From: Chlorella sorokiniana
Lineage: Eukaryota > Chlorophyta > Trebouxiophyceae > Chlorellales > Chlorellaceae
Assembly (NCBI GenBank): GCA_025917655.1
Contig: CP084610.1
Location: 1,984,001-2,048,000, forward strand
Direction of reading: 5' to 3'
Length of the DNA: 64,000 nucleotides
In this document: piece by piece, positions 22,001-35,800 of the stretch
Numbering within the stretch: position 1 is the stretch's first letter
How the letters are laid out: each line of letters begins with the position of its first letter
Translations under genes and position numbers: made by a program
The notes under the pieces: generated by a model
The model's input: the letters and a program-made list of their open reading frames with translations, nothing else
Told to the model about the DNA's origin: nothing
Databases searched by the model: none

Positions 22001-23500
22001 CGCCGTAGTACAGGTGGGACTTTTCTGCAGTACAACATCAGCGGTACGGTGCGCAGAGGGTTGGACCTCTGAACGGAAAAGCGGCTGGGGCAGGGCCAGC
22101 CGCGCGCACGCGCTTGACCGGCAGAGTAGCGCCCCAGGCGCTCGCTTTCTCCGCAGGCAGCCTGCTGCGCACACAGAGGCAGCCTGCTGCGCACGCAGCC
22201 GGCCAGCGCTCTGCTGGCGCAGCGCACAGCAGCACGACGACGCCTCGCTGGAGGCGGCAACGCAAGCGGCGCTTGCGGCCCGCTCACCGGCGTGCTGCAT
22301 GACGCGCTGCGGCGTGCCCACCAGCAGGTCCAGCGGCCGCTCGAGCGCCTCCCGCTGGCCCCCATGTCGCTGCCGCCGTTGACGAGCGCGGAGCGGAACT
22401 TGGCCGTGTGTGCCAGGGCCTAAGGGGAGGGTGGGTGGGTGTGGTTGTGTGGGGTGGGGGTGGGGCGGCATTCAGGAAGAGCCCCATCCTGTGGCGACGT
22501 CCTGCCCGACGCAGCAAACAGGCAGGCCCTGCCTGCAGCTCACAGCTCGCGCCGAGACAAGCGTTGCACGTGGCAGGCGGTGCCCCCTGCCCTCCCGCAC
22601 CTTGGCCACCCGCAGGATTTGGTCGGTCAGCTCTCGCGTGGGCCCCAGCACTAGCGCCCGCGGCCGCCGCGGCCGCGCCACCACCCCCTGCAGCTCCTCC
22701 CCCTCCTTCAGGACTTGCACTGCAGCAGCAAGAGGCAGCATTGGGGGCGGCGAGGGGGTGAAGGGGGTGCGGGGAGCGGCAGGCCCTGCCACGGCCCGGC
22801 TGTGCTGCCGGTGCCGACGGCGCCGTCTGCAGCGACAGCTCAACAAGCAAGCTGGGCGGCGACCTCGACTGCTGCGCTGCCATCGGGACTGCACATCACC
22901 ACCCGAGGCAAAGCACGGCAAGCACAGGGGCGAGGGCGCACGCACCGACGGGCAGCAGGTAGGCGAGGGTCTTGCCGCTGCCGGTGTGGGAGGCCAGCAT
23001 GAAGTCAGAGGAACGGTCGCGCAGCAGCGCCGGCACCGCCGCCGCCTGGATCTCCGTCGGCTCGCTGATGCCCTTCTCGGCCAGCGCCGCCTGCAAGGGG
23101 GCAGGGGCCGAGTGGGGGTGTCGCACAGGAGGAAGAGGGGGCAAGGTCTGCGAGGCCGGAAAACAGGCGTTTAAAGAAGAGGTCGCGATGTGGCGCTGAC
23201 ACGGACAAAGTCTCTCCCACAAGAGCTGCGGCGGAAGCATATGGCTGCGAGGCATGGCCCTCTGCACACCTGCAGCTCAGGGCTGACCCCCAGCTCGACA
23301 AAGGTGGCCGAGGGGGCCTGCTGCCGCTCGGCCGCCGCCGCCGCTCGCACAGTCACCGAGGTGGCCGCTAGGCTGCTGGCGTGCTGCTGCCGCGGAGACT
23401 TGGCCAGCAGCGGCGCGAGAGCCCGTGGGCGCAGGCATATGCTCGCCAAAGGCCGGCAGAGTGGGCCCACTCGCAGTACTGGGGCCAAGGCCGTCGCCAT
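19021..23500 (-). CDS. RH39: DEAD-box RNA helicase, RH39-like (plastid)
   Basis: Predicted ATP-dependent RNA helicase. Arabidopsis RH39 works in chloroplast 23S rRNA maturation, and the unusual wording of several motifs here matches it. The N-terminus ([12 protein letters not shown], Ser/Arg-rich) looks like a transit peptide. In order: Q motif region [11 protein letters not shown] with EPTEIQ; motif I SHTGSGKT; Ia [31 protein letters not shown]; then [66 protein letters not shown] if one base is restored. The C-terminus is basic and Gly/Ser-rich, ending GQRLAKFK. About eleven exons are seen. Three one-base frame jumps are apparent, near 20060 (inside motif VI), 21108 and 22361. It diverges from the TFIIIC subunit gene. 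Confidence 0.92.
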
Positions 23501-23857
23501 GTAGGTTGCACAGCGGATTTATATATGGGCAGATGCAGAGATTGCAATGGTGCAGCTCAATACAGGACAGGCTCACGGCCGCCGACACCCCTGTCGCAAC
23601 TTTGGCAAATCCGGGTGTCAGAGCTGCATGTACGTCGGTAGGAGAGCTGCACAGTGCAAGAGGACAGCTTTACGGCATGCATGCAGCTTGCAAGGGTCCC
23701 TCTGCGCGCCCTTTCAGCGTGACTGGGCTTGACTTGTCAGCCTTGATGTTTCTTGGGTGGGGCCCTGGAAGTGACGCTGTCGTGCTGCATTGCATTCAAC
23801 TGCTTGTAATGGTACATACAAGAAAGGTTTAGCCGGCTTTCCCACAACTGCAGCCCG
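23501..23857. promoter_or_regulatory. Shared upstream region of RH39 and TFIIIC subunit genes
   Basis: About 360 bp separate the divergent start codons. It is lower in GC than the flanking exons and contains a TATATA-like run at 23519-23525. No conserved frame is seen. The promoter role is inferred from arrangement. Confidence 0.45.
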
Positions 23858-26800
23858 ATGGATGACCTTGTGGGCGCTGCAGTGGAGCAGGTGGCCTTGG
23901 CCCCCGATGGTGAGAATCGCATGCGGGCCGCGTGAGTTTGCACCCTGCTCCGTTAAAAATGGCAGTGGCGGTGCCGGGGCTCGAACACCCAACCTCCTTT
24001 TCCGTGCCTCCTCGGCTGGCCGCTCCCGCAGGCTGCACCGTGGCGCAGCTGTGGAGCTCTCTGCGCCCTGCGGCCGACGAGGCGGGCGTGCAGCTTGCAG
24101 CACCAGCGCTGCGCACCGCCCTCTGGCGCCTGCTGACGGTCGAGCCTGGCCTGCACTTCTCGCTACCCAGGTAACTGCTCAGCTGAGCAGCAAGCCCTGC
24201 TGCCTCCAGGGTGCATCTCCAAGCCATCCGCTGGACTCTGGCCCAAATAGCGGCCTCCCATGCCGCAGCGGCCGCGGGCTGGCGGCAGGCGATGCCGAGC
24301 TGGCGACGTCGGCGGCTGCCGAGGCTGCAGGTGTGCTGCTGTCGGCGGGCAGGGACCTACAAGACGCGGCGGTCGGCCTCTACGACTCCAAGCTCAGCCG
24401 ATTCTCCATCTCAGACACGCAGGTGCGGGGGCGGTGGTGATGGTTGGGGCGGGATGCAGCGGCGGTAGCGGTGGCAGCGGCGGTAAGAGCAAGGGTTGCC
24501 CGCTCCCCACCGCGCAAAGGCGCCTAGCCCGCTGCCTGCTGAGTGCCCTGGCCCGAATGGATATTGATACTGTACGCAGCCGTGAAGCGGTGCACTGCTG
24601 AGCTGCCAGTTGCCCCGCCGCCCCAACAGAACGCTGCATGCCGCGCCCGGGCTGGCGCCTGATGGGGCTGCTGCGCGCCCCTTCCCCGCGGTCTGCCGTG
24701 TGATGAACTGGTGCCACCTGATTGCCTGCAGCGCAAGGCGCTCGCGCTGGTCGGCGCGGCGGGGCGGCGCGGTGCGCTGCAGACCGACGTGGCGGCGGCG
24801 CTGGGTGCAGAGAACCGCAACTTCTTTTATGTGGTGAAGGTGGGTGCGGGCCGGCTGCGTTGTCGGCATGCAGGCTGGTTGCGTGGCGCCCCGCCTGCCT
24901 ATGACCAACCAGCAGTGGCATGCGCCGGGCTGCGGAAGCCAGGCACAGGGCAGCTGCGAGCCTAGGGGTTGGCTGCAAGGTGGAGAGGCCGGTGGCACAG
25001 AGCTGCGACTGCTCGGGGCTTTCCCTTCCCATCTTCATCCCCCCCCTGCTGCCGCCATCCATCCACATCGCCTTGCGAGCAGATGCTGGAGCAGCGGGGG
25101 CTGGTGGTGAAGCATGCCACGGTGGTGAAGAAAGAAGGCGGCTCCAACTACTTCACCAGCCACGTGAGCGCGCCAGCTGGCGGCCGAGGGGCGGGCACGC
25201 GTGGGCAGGGCAGGTGGCAGGAGCTGGGCAGGCACCCTTGATCGGGAGGGATATCATGAAGGGAGGCAGGGACTCTTGAATGTATTTGGAGGGAGCAGGG
25301 TGCTACTGCAATCCGCGCGCATGCAGGCAACTGTTGCCTGCTGTTCCCTCTGAGTGGTGCAGTGCCTGCCGCCCTGCCACCCTCCTCCTGTGGCTGCTGC
25401 CCCACCCCCGCTGCCTCCCGCCCCCGCAGGTCAACACCAACCTGCTGCACCTGACCCGCTTCGCGCCGCCCAACCTGGGAAAGGGGACCACCCTTACGGT
25501 GGGCCTCGCAGCTGTCGGCGCGGACAGCAACTGTGTGCTGGTGGCTGCGCCGGCCGCTGCCTGCGCGTGCAATACCCGGCATGACGGGAAACCACTAGCA
25601 CAACACCGCCTGCGGGCCTGGCTTGGTCGCAGTTCATTTCAACATCGATTTCGCGCTTTCGCTCTCCCTCCCCTTTTTCACAGGACGGCAAGAGCTCCGC
25701 TCACGGCGGCGGCGGCGGCGGCGGGCAGCCGCTGGGCGAGGCGGAGCTGGCTGTGCTGGACGACTGCACCCAGTTTGAACGCATCTGCGCACAGCTGCAG
25801 GCGTGCGCGGGGGGCAGGCAGACGAGGCACAGCTCAAGGTGGGGCAAGCCTTGCTGTGAGCGGCTGCTCACAAAAACGGAAGCTGGGCTGCTGGCAGCTC
25901 TCGAGGCCAGCAGTCAAACTCTGATGCGCCACCTTGATGGCGGGCTGCGCTCTTGCGCCTGTTGCTCTGCGTGTTTTCATGGCGAGGCCCATGCGAGCGC
26001 TGCTTTGTGTGCCGGCCTGTGCGTGTGTCAGTACAAGCAGCTCTCAACTCACCCGCTCTCCTCGCCCCTTCCCACCCTCGAGCTGGGCGCAGGCGGCGCT
26101 GGGCTACCGCGGGCAGCGCGGCCACCGCCTGTGGCGCCGCATCAAGCCGCTGCTGGTCAAGCGGGGCCACATCGAGGATTTCCTGGCGCGTACTGCCGGG
26201 GACAAGACAGTGAGGTGAGGCATGTACCGCCTTCATGCGCTCTGTGCCTCCTTCCAGTCCACGCAGCCTCAGCCCAGCCGAGGCGTCTCTGCAGCCGCAG
26301 CGCCTGTGCAGTGCATGCACAGGCGGGGTCGCCGCCAGAAACCTGTCGTTCTTTCTTCTTTATCCTGCAGGTGCATCAAGCTGGTCAAGCCGTGGACCGG
26401 CGAGGATTCGGCCTCTGAAAGCGAGGGGGAGGGCGGCGAGGAGGGGCAGCAGGGCGGGCCGCCGCTGGGGCGCCAGGTGGCGGAGGCCACGCTGGATCGC
26501 CAGCTGCTGCGCGAGCTGGTGGCGGCGGGTGGGTGTTGCCCGCTGCGCGGCTGCTTTTGGTGCTGCTGGCTGTGCTGCTCTGATGCTGCTTGCTGTGCTG
26601 CTGGCTACGCTGCTTGCTGCGCTGCTGCCTGCCAGCCAGCTAGGCTGCCGCCTCTGCCTCCTCCATCCTCTTCGGCTGCTGCGCCTGCATTGGTATAGCC
26701 CCCTGCCACGCCCTCCACCACCACCGCAGTGCGCAGGCAGCTCTCGATCTTGTCCCCACGTTTGCATTGCCGTCCCCCCAGCAAGCTCAGCTTCCACGCC

Positions 26801-29800
26801 ACCTGCCACCTTCTCCCTTGCCAAAATTCCTCCCATTGTTTCTTCCCTTGCCGCTTGCCAAATTCCCTTCCATCGTTTCTTCCTTTATTTCTCCCCTTTC
26901 GTTACGCCCCCTTCAGGACCAGGCGGCCTGCTCACCGTTGACGTCGAGGCGGCGCTGCGGCTCAACATGAAGCGCAACGAGACCCGGCTGAAGGAAGCGG
27001 AGGCCCGCTTCGGCATCTCGCGCCACGCAATCAACCAGGCGCGCTCCGGCCCACGGCCTGGCGCCTTGCCGGTGCCCAGGACGGCGGCGGGCGTGGCCAG
27101 TCTGCAGAGCGCTCCCTCTTTTGCAACCGCGGCTTGGTGTCGGCTTCCGCCGTCGCTGCGAGCATCGACCGGTACCTTTGGCTGCTCTCGTCCTGCAGGG
27201 CCGCATGATCACCACCCGCTGGACAGCCCCAGAGGCGCTGTTGGAGCGCTTCAGCGGCGGGCAGGGCGGCGAGGCGCCGCTGGGCGGCTGGCTGGCGGCG
27301 GTGGTGGACGCAATCCAAGCGGGCCTGGGTGAAGGGGAGCCCTTCCCCCTGCCCCAGCTGATGCAGCAGCAGCAGCAGCAGCAGCAACAGGCTGACGGCC
27401 AAGCGCAGCTGCTGCAAGGCTCCCGCGCTGGCAGCGGTGCTGAGCTCCCCGCGGCCATTGATGGTACCGGTGCTGCCGGTCCTGCCGCTGCCGCAGCCGA
27501 TGGTCCCGCCCCTCAGCCAACGTTGGCTCTGCTGCTGCCAGCAACGGCCGCGGATGCAGGCGGCGGCATCGCAGCTGCTGCGGCTGGTACGTCGCAGCCG
27601 CGCAAGTTCACCTTGGCTGCGCAGCAGCGGCTGGAGTGGGTCCAGGACCGTATCCAGCGCCGCGGCTTCCTGCTGGCTTCCGAAATGGGGCGCTACCTCA
27701 AGGCAGGTCGCCGCGCCGCACTGCCCTGGCCCACGCTTCGGGCCCCTTGGGAGGTTGTGGCAGCCGCCGGCTGCTGTCCCAACTCGTCCAGCATCTCACT
27801 GCGGAAGGGACAGCGAGCAGCTGTGGCAACTCCTTCGCAGCCACGCAGCTGACCATCACAGAACCAGAGCAGAAGTTGACCCACGTCACAGGGCAGTTCT
27901 GGCGTCGAGAGCGTGCTTGCCACTCTGCCTCTTCCCTGCAGGAGCGCGCTGCGGCGGAAGGCCAGGAGAGCGTGGTGCTGCCCGACCGGAAAACCTGCGA
28001 CCGAGTGGTCAAGCGGGGCCAGGAGGAGGGCCTGTGGCAGGCGAGCGGCGCCACACGCAACTCCAGCAGGCAGCTGCCGCCTGCAGGGCAGCGCTGGCGC
28101 CGTCCCAGCCAGTCCTGTGCCATGGCTACTGCCCCCAAAGCGTCAGGTTTCCGCATCGCGCGCCCGAGCAGGCTCTGGCTGCGCATTTGTTGGCGATAAA
28201 ATTGCCTAATTTCCTCCTCTCAACCCCCCTGCACCCCCTTCCCCCACCCCACCCCACGCAGGTACTCACCATCAACTTCCCTTCCTCTGCATACGGAGCG
28301 CTGCAGAACCGTGCGCACGCGGTGCTGGCGGCGCCGGGCACAACCTGCGACGAGGCCTTCATCGAGGCAGTGCGCCAGGCAAGCGCAGGGGCTGGCGGGG
28401 AGGAGGCCAAAGAGGGCACGTAACGTCACTCTCTGCATTTAGCCTCCCAGACACATCGAGGGCAGCGGGATGGGTGGGCGCGCCGTGGCGCTGCCTGCAG
28501 AAGCAAACTCCAATGCAGCCCCACGCCAGCCGGGCTGCAACCCAACCCGTTACTTCATTTACAGCCAGTGCGACCCGCTCGCTGCCCCTGATGCAGGAGT
28601 TTTTGGAATTCAAGCGGCGTGCATTCGGCAGCAACAGGGTGTCTGGGCAGGCAGAAAGGGCTGAGCTGCAGGGTGGGTGACCGCTGCCTTGGGGGGGCCG
28701 CCGCCTGGGCGGCAGCTGGGCAGCGGCCTGCTTGTTCAGCTCCGCAGGCTTTGCGCGGCTGCAGGGTGCATCCATTTGGTGTGGATGCATGCACCCTTGA
28801 CTCTGGCGCCTCTCCCCCCCCACACACACACACCCCACCCTCACCCACGCACATTCACTTTATTTCTGTGCCCCCTCCCCTGCAGGCAAGGAGCTCCCGC
28901 TTGTGGAGCTGCAGGATTTGGTAAAGGTGGCAGTCAAGAAGAAGAGGAAGAAGAAAGGCAAGAAAGACGGGCGGAGGAGGCGGAATGACGATGACGACCA
29001 AGAGGCAGCTGATGCAGAGGAGGAGGAGGAATACGAGGAGGAGGAGGAGGAGGAGGAGGGCGGCGAGGGCGGCGAGGGCGGCAACGGCTCGGAGCCGGGC
29101 CTGCTCACGCTGCCCACCCCCAACGACACTGTGGCGGTGATGACGGCCAACGGCTACTCCCAGCTGCGCATGCGCCGGGTGCAAGTGCTGCATGCCGTGC
29201 TGCGCCGCCTCTCCGGCCTGGCGCCCGGTCAGCAGCAGCGGGGCGGGGCCGCCCTGGGGGAGACGGCGCTGCAGCGGCGCCGCCGTGCGGCCTCTGTTTC
29301 ATCGTCAGCCACGGCCCCGGCAGCGGGCGCAGCGGGCGCACCGCGCAGGCTGACCTCTCCCGCGACGTCGAGCTGGCCAGGTGGGCTGGCAGGGCGCCCG
29401 GGCTCTGGCCTGTGCTGGGGGCTGTGCTGCTTTGGCGGGGGAGCACAGCCTCCGGCCGTTGCCCATCGGAGCGCCAAGGCCCAGACCGGGTCGCTTTCTG
29501 CGCGGTCGCTGTCTGGGCGATGGCTTTACGGAACCCCATTGCCTCTGCCCCCCCCGCCCCCTTCACACACACACACCCACCCAAAGCTCAGCCGCCGTGT
29601 CCCTGCTGTGCTGCAGTCGGGCGGTCACCGCTCAGCAGGTGTGGGAGGGCCTCACCGTGTCGGCGGCCCTGGAGGCGCTGGGCAGCTCCAGCCCGCACAC
29701 CGCCCGCGTCAGGTGCCGCCGCCTCCGCATCTGTCGTCGCCCCTGCTGGCGCTGCTGCTGCTGCTGCTGCTGCTGGGCGCAAGGGCAGTTCGACTGCTGG

Positions 29801-32800
29801 GCTGCCTGCTGGTAAAAGGCTTTGCAGGAATGCATTGAAAGTGTGGTTTTGTTTGATAGCTGGCAAGCTATCAGCTTTCAGCATCGGCTAGACTGTGCTT
29901 CCTGTCGGTGTCAAGCTGCTGTTTTGGGCCTCTCTCCCCCACCCACCCACCCATTCACCCCCCACCCACCCCCACCCACGGCCCCCGCAGGCAGCTGGCG
30001 GCGGGCGGGCGCAAGCTGGGCCAGCTGGCGGCTGCGGAGCTAGCAGAGCTGTTTGGTGGGCGGGAGGACTTGGTGCGGGCGCGCGGCCGCTTCATGCAGC
30101 TGCTCTACACCGCACACCGCATGGGACTACTGCATGCAGGTCGGTCGTGGGACGCTGCCTCCCTGTTTCGCAAGCGTTTTGTGGGGATCGGGCTGGCAGT
30201 GCATGCAGTATTTTTATAGGCGCTGCACCGCTTGTGTTCTTTATCTGCACACTGCTTCTTGTCCCCCTTGGAGCCCGACCGCCGTGTGCGCCCCAGCCCG
30301 GCCACCTCCCCCACCCCCGCTCGCAGTGATGCCGCTGACCTCCAGCTTCCGCCCGGCTTCCGGCGCCGTAGGCAACGCCAGCTACGTGGTAGCCGCGGTG
30401 CTGTACGTCCAAGAGCCGGCGGTGACTCAGCAGACGCAGCAGGCGCAGCGGGGTGCGGGGTCCCAGTCAGCGCCAGGTGTGTTGCGCCGCCTGCCCGCTC
30501 CCCTTCCTCTGTTCTGCCCGCGCTGGGCGGGGCCTTCGGTCGTCCCTTGGTTTGTTTTCGTCTGGCAGCGCAGCTGCTGGCAGCAGTGCAACAGTGCGGC
30601 ATGCAGTTGGAGTGCAGCACGAGACACAGCCCAGTTGCCCCTCTTCGCTGGGCCGCACCTGGCTGCAGGCGTTTCCGGCGCTGGCACCGCCGCCGCCGAC
30701 CCCCAGCAGCCTGCAGACTCAATCAACACCACCTCCTTCGATCTGGCGGCGGATCCGGGCGCCGCTCAGGCCTACTGGGACCGCCTGCAGTGGGTGGTGG
30801 CCCGTCACGGCAGCCTGCGGGCGGTGTCGGGGCCCCAGGAGGCCCTGGGGCGCTGCTTCCCCTTTGCCGTGGCGCCAGAGGTGGGTGGGAAGGGGCAGGA
30901 TCGAACGTATGGGAGTGGGTGGGTAAGGGGAAGTGTGTACGTCAGTGGGTGGGTGGCTGGGTGTCAGCGACGGGGCTGGGGGCGGGGAGGGTGGCAGGAT
31001 GGCGTGGGTTTGCAGCCTTGGGTTCAGCCTCCGCAAGCGTGGGGGTGCATTGTGCCACCTCCAAGCCTTGGCAGGCCTTGCCGTGCAAGTGCCATCCATG
31101 CAGGCCATGGACCGCCGCTGCTGCCTGCCCGCCCCATCCCGCCTGCATGCGCTCACAAATCCATTCCGCCCTCCCCCGCAGTGCTCCTTTGACCGCGCCT
31201 TTTACCACCGCAAGCTCGTCACCACCGAGCAGTTTGCCCAGCTGGACGCCTTCTTGGCGGGACGCGACGCGGCGGCCCTCACCGCGGCGCAGTGCCGCGA
31301 GGTGGCCGACTGCCTGGGCATGCCGCTGGCGGCGGTGAGGCTGCTGGGGAGTGGGTGTGGGTGTGTGTGGTGGTGGTGGTGTGTGGGGGGGGGGGGGGAG
31401 GGGGTTATTTCATGTACGATGGAAGGGGCTTGCGGCACACCCTGGCAGTGCACGTGTGGGGGCGTTGAAGGGCTGGGTGCAGGTGGTGCAGGATGAGGCT
31501 GACCCAGGGAGGAGGGGGCAGGGGCTGGGGCAGTATGAATGGGGAGGTGTGCAGGAGGAGGCTGCGCCAGGCGCCCCATGCAGCCTGCCCTGGCTGGCCG
31601 TGTGGGCGCGTGCGTGCTGCCGCTGCGGGTGCATCCGAGGGTGCGCCCCACATCCGCCTGCCTCATCCAAACCACTGAACCACCCCGTGTGCTCGCTGCG
31701 CCAGGTGCTTGTTTTTGGATCGGAGCACAAGCGGCCCACGCAGCGGCTGGGCCGCCTGGTGGTGAAGCGAGTGGAGCGGCTGGGCGGACGCATCACCGGC
31801 GCTGGCGGCGGCCCCAACATGTTTGGTGCGGCGCAGGGCGGGGGCCGGTGGCGGTCGGGGGGGCTTGTTGCTACAGCCCCTCAAAGCTTGGTGCTCCCAA
31901 AGAAGAAGGAAGTGTGCCTCCAGAGAGTCGTGGCAGGACACGCGCCACGCAAGCGCTTGCTGCCTGCAACGCCCTCGCCAAGCAGCCCGCTCCCTGCTCA
32001 CCCGCGCTGTCTACGGCGCTCCTGCCTCCTGCAGAACGGAGGCGGCTGGAGCAGCAGCGCAACTACCAGCAGGAGCGCCTGCGGCGCCTGCAGAAGCAGC
32101 ACCCCGACGGCGTGCCGCCTGAGAGGCTGACCAAGAAGCAGTACAAAGGGCGGGACGCGGCGTCGGAGTCGGTTGGTTTGGGAGGGAAGAAACGACGGCG
32201 CGGCGGCGCGCCGCGGCACCGTGCCGCGTTGCTGCCGGCAGCCGATAGCGAGGCGTCTGACGAGGGGTGGGGCTGCCGCTGCTGCAGCCGTTTGTTTCCT
32301 GCCTGCTCCAGCCTGGCCTCTGAGGCCTCGCCGGCCGCTGCCTCTGCCAGGATGCTTGTCATACCACTGCTTCCCATGTCACCGCTCTCCCTTCCCCGGT
32401 TTTCTGGTTGCCCCCTTTCCCCCCTCCCCCTCCACCCTCCACACAAACCACCACCCCCGCAAGTCAGTCGTGGCCGCCAACATTGCCGCCTTCATGCCGC
32501 GTCCCCTCCCGCCCCCGCCGCTCCGCAGTCCCGAAGAGCTTCCCGACGAAGCGGAGCTGGTGGACCGCTCGGCGCTGCTGCCTCGCGTGCAGGCGGCGGC
32601 GCCGCAGCGCAAGAAGCTGTGGTACCGCCAGGAGGACCGCCAGCTGCTCACCGCCTGGGCTGGGTGAGCGGCGGCGGCGGCGGCTTGCTGGCATCCTGAT
32701 TTCGATGGATGTTGTCTCGGCTGCTTGTTTCGGCGCATGCCCGCCTTTAGTCAGCATGCGGCAAGCGATGGGCTGCGAAGCGCATGGCGGTGCCACGCTG

Positions 32801-35800
32801 CCTGCTTGCTCACAGCTCGCTGCATCCTTGGCAGCAGCCGCCCTCCCCTTCGCCCACCCGTCCACCCCACCCCACCCACCCACACGCATCCTCACCTCTG
32901 ATCCTCACCCCTCCACCGCCCCATGTTCCTCGCAGCTTCCTGGCCAACCACGGCGCCACCAAGATGCTGCTGTGGCGCCTGTGCCCGGGCCGCCCGCTGT
33001 CGCTGAAGCACGCCACTCTGAAGCGCAGGTGGGCGGCCGCCAGAACGGGATGGGGTGGTGGGCGGTGTGCGAATCGTCCAGTGGGATGAGAGGTTTTTGA
33101 AATTGCAAATCCTGGTGGCAGCGCTGCGCCAAAATGCACGGGCGGCGGCAAGCCCAGGCGGAACGTGTGGTGTGGTGATGGAAAGCGTGGTATGTTGGGA
33201 GAATCGTGATGAGGGATACATTGGCAAGCAGGCACAGGGACCCTATGCCGGGCTCTCTCATTCTCGCTCCTTCTGTATCCTGCGTTCCAGCGGGCCCGCG
33301 GGGTGGTACAGGCCGTACATCGCTCAGCCTGCGCCCTTTGTCGCCCAGAATTCCATGCCCTCCCCAAACCCCCCACCCCCACCCCCCACCCCTCGCGTTA
33401 CCCGCAGGCTGCAGCAGCTGCGGCGGTGCGAGGCGGTGGGCCAGTGGGTGGAGGAGGTGCGGGGTGTGGCGCTACGGCTGCACGCGCTGCAGCTGGAGGT
33501 GGAGGCGCGGCGCAGGGCGGCGAGGGAGCGAGAGCTGGAGGGGCTGGAGCCGCAGCCGCAGCAACCAGACGACCAGCAGGAGCAGCAGCAGCAGCAGGAG
33601 GGGGCGGGGGCCAAGGCAGCGGGCAGGCCGGCGCGGGGGCAAGCGCTCCGGCGGCGGCGGCGGCGGCGAGCCGGCTGCCAAGCGACCGCGCGGCGAGGAT
33701 GCGGCGGCGGGCGGGGGCGGGCGCCGCCGCCCGCGCTGGACATGCTGCTCAAGCTACTTCCGCTGGGGCTGGAGGCCGGCTTGCCTGAGGAAGGCATGCG
33801 GCGGGAGTGCGGCGAGCTGCTGCAGCGCCTGGCAGCTCTGGTGGAGCAGGCGGTGGCGGCGGCGCCCAAGCAGCACAAGGAGCAGTCACTGGCGCACGCG
33901 GCGGGGGCGACGCCAGCTCAGCGCCGCCGCCCGGCCCCAAGCCCCTCCACCCCGAAGCGGCGGCGGCGCTGCGAGCCGGGGGCGGCACCCGCGTTGCCGC
34001 CCGCCCGCAGCGGTGCTGAAGCATTGGGCGGCGGCGCTGCGTGGAGCAGGGGCGCGAGGCGGCGGCGGCGGCACCGCCGCCCCGCCAGGCCCCCCGTGGT
34101 GGCGGCGCTGGCCCTGGCAGCCTCCCTGCTCTACACCGCTGCCGGCTCGGGCGTTGTCGGTGAGTATTGGTGTGTGTGTGTGTGGGGGTGGGGGGCTGTG
34201 TGGCTCGTGCAAGCGCCACTCTCCCCGCTTTCCAGCCGGCACCGCAGCCTTTACCACTTCTTTGCCTGTCCGCCGCCAGCGCCTGTGCCTGTCAACAGCA
34301 TCTTTCACCCACCCTTCCCATGGCCCTAAATCCCCCACCCACCTCTCACCATCCTCAGGCGCGGGCTACGAAGCAGCGCTGCCGGGCGCTTCCCCCTCGG
34401 CCTTCATCCTGGCGGCGCTGGGCCTGCTGCGCCAGCAGGGCGCGCTGGGCCCGCGGAGCGCCCGCTGCGCCTCACCGACCGCTGGATGGCGCAGCTCAAG
34501 GCGAGCCGCGTGCAGCGCCCTGCCCTCTTTGCTTCTGCTCAGCTTAGCCGGGGTTTGACAGCTGCACGCATGTGGGCGTGTGTGTGCGGTGATGTGTGGC
34601 GGATGGAGGGGGCGTCGGGGGTGCCTGCCGGATGGACGGTGCAGCGCTGCGCGGCGTGCAGCGCCCGCCGCACCCGCCGACGCTCTTGCGTTGTTTGCAC
34701 CCTTGGCCTCATCCCCGCTTGCAGTCCATCGCTTTCCCTGCCTCCATCTACGAGGAGGCTGCCGCGGCGGCGGCGGCCCTGGAGCAGGCACGCCAGCTGG
34801 ACATCCCGGCGGAAGGCGGGGAGGCACCCGCCGACGGCGGCGGCACCGCCGATGGCGCCCTCTCTGGCGGGGCGGTGGCCGAGATGTTGGGCCGCATGGC
34901 GGCGGGGAGGCTGCTGCTGCGGCCGCACCGCGTCCGCGTCGCGCCGCTCGCGGTCGCCGCGGCGGCTGCGGCGGCGGCGGCCGGGGGCGATGCAGCGGCG
35001 GCAGCACAGGAGCTGACGGGAGAGCTGGAGGCGAAGGTGCCGGTGCGGGCTGTGCTGGCAGCCGCGCACGGCGACGGCGGCGGCAGCGAGGGCAGCGCCG
35101 CGGGCGGCGCTGCGGCCGCTGGGCGGGCCGCCACGCAGGCGGTGGCAGCCCCGCTGCGGCGGAGGATGGTGCGGAGGAGGGCACTGAGAGGCGGATGGGG
35201 AGGGCGGCGGCGAAGCGCTGGACGGACGTGGCGGCGGCGGCGCCAGCCTGGCACAGCAGCTGCGGTACACCCACCAGCAGATGGTGCTGTTCCAGCCCTC
35301 GCTGGTCGCGCTCAGCGCTGAGGAGCGGCAAGCGGCAGAGGCCGCCTGCTGCGAGGCAGCCGCCGCCAGCGGCATCCCCGCTCCGCGCTTTGAGGCGGCG
35401 CTCTCGGCGCTGAGGGCAGCAGGTTCCGAGGGCCTGGTCGCATCCGAGCTGGCGGCGGCGGCCGGTGCGGGCGGCGACGGCGGCGACGGCGGCGGCCGGG
35501 AAGCTGGCGAGCAGCTGCAGGAGCAGCTGCTGCTGCACGGCCTCGCCCGCCGCGTCGCCAGCTTCCACTGCGCCCGCCTGGCGGCCGCGGAGCACAGCCA
35601 GGAGATGCTGGCCTTCCCCTTCCTGCCGCTGCCGCCGCAGCTCCGAGACGGCTGCACGGCACAGCGCGGCGCCCAGCCCTTCGCCGCCAGCCAGCAGCAG
35701 GGGGCGGCCGGCGACGCTGCGCAGCCTCAGCAAGCTGGGCAGGCCGGCGGGGTGGAAGCGGGGCGCGAGGCCGAGCGCGAGCGCCAGCTGGCGGCCTGGC

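Noticed and set aside
23969-24040. Functional tRNA gene on the minus strand
   Set aside because: B-box, A-box-like and T-run signals are present, but the T-arm pairs at only two positions and no clean anticodon stem forms; kept only as a finding.
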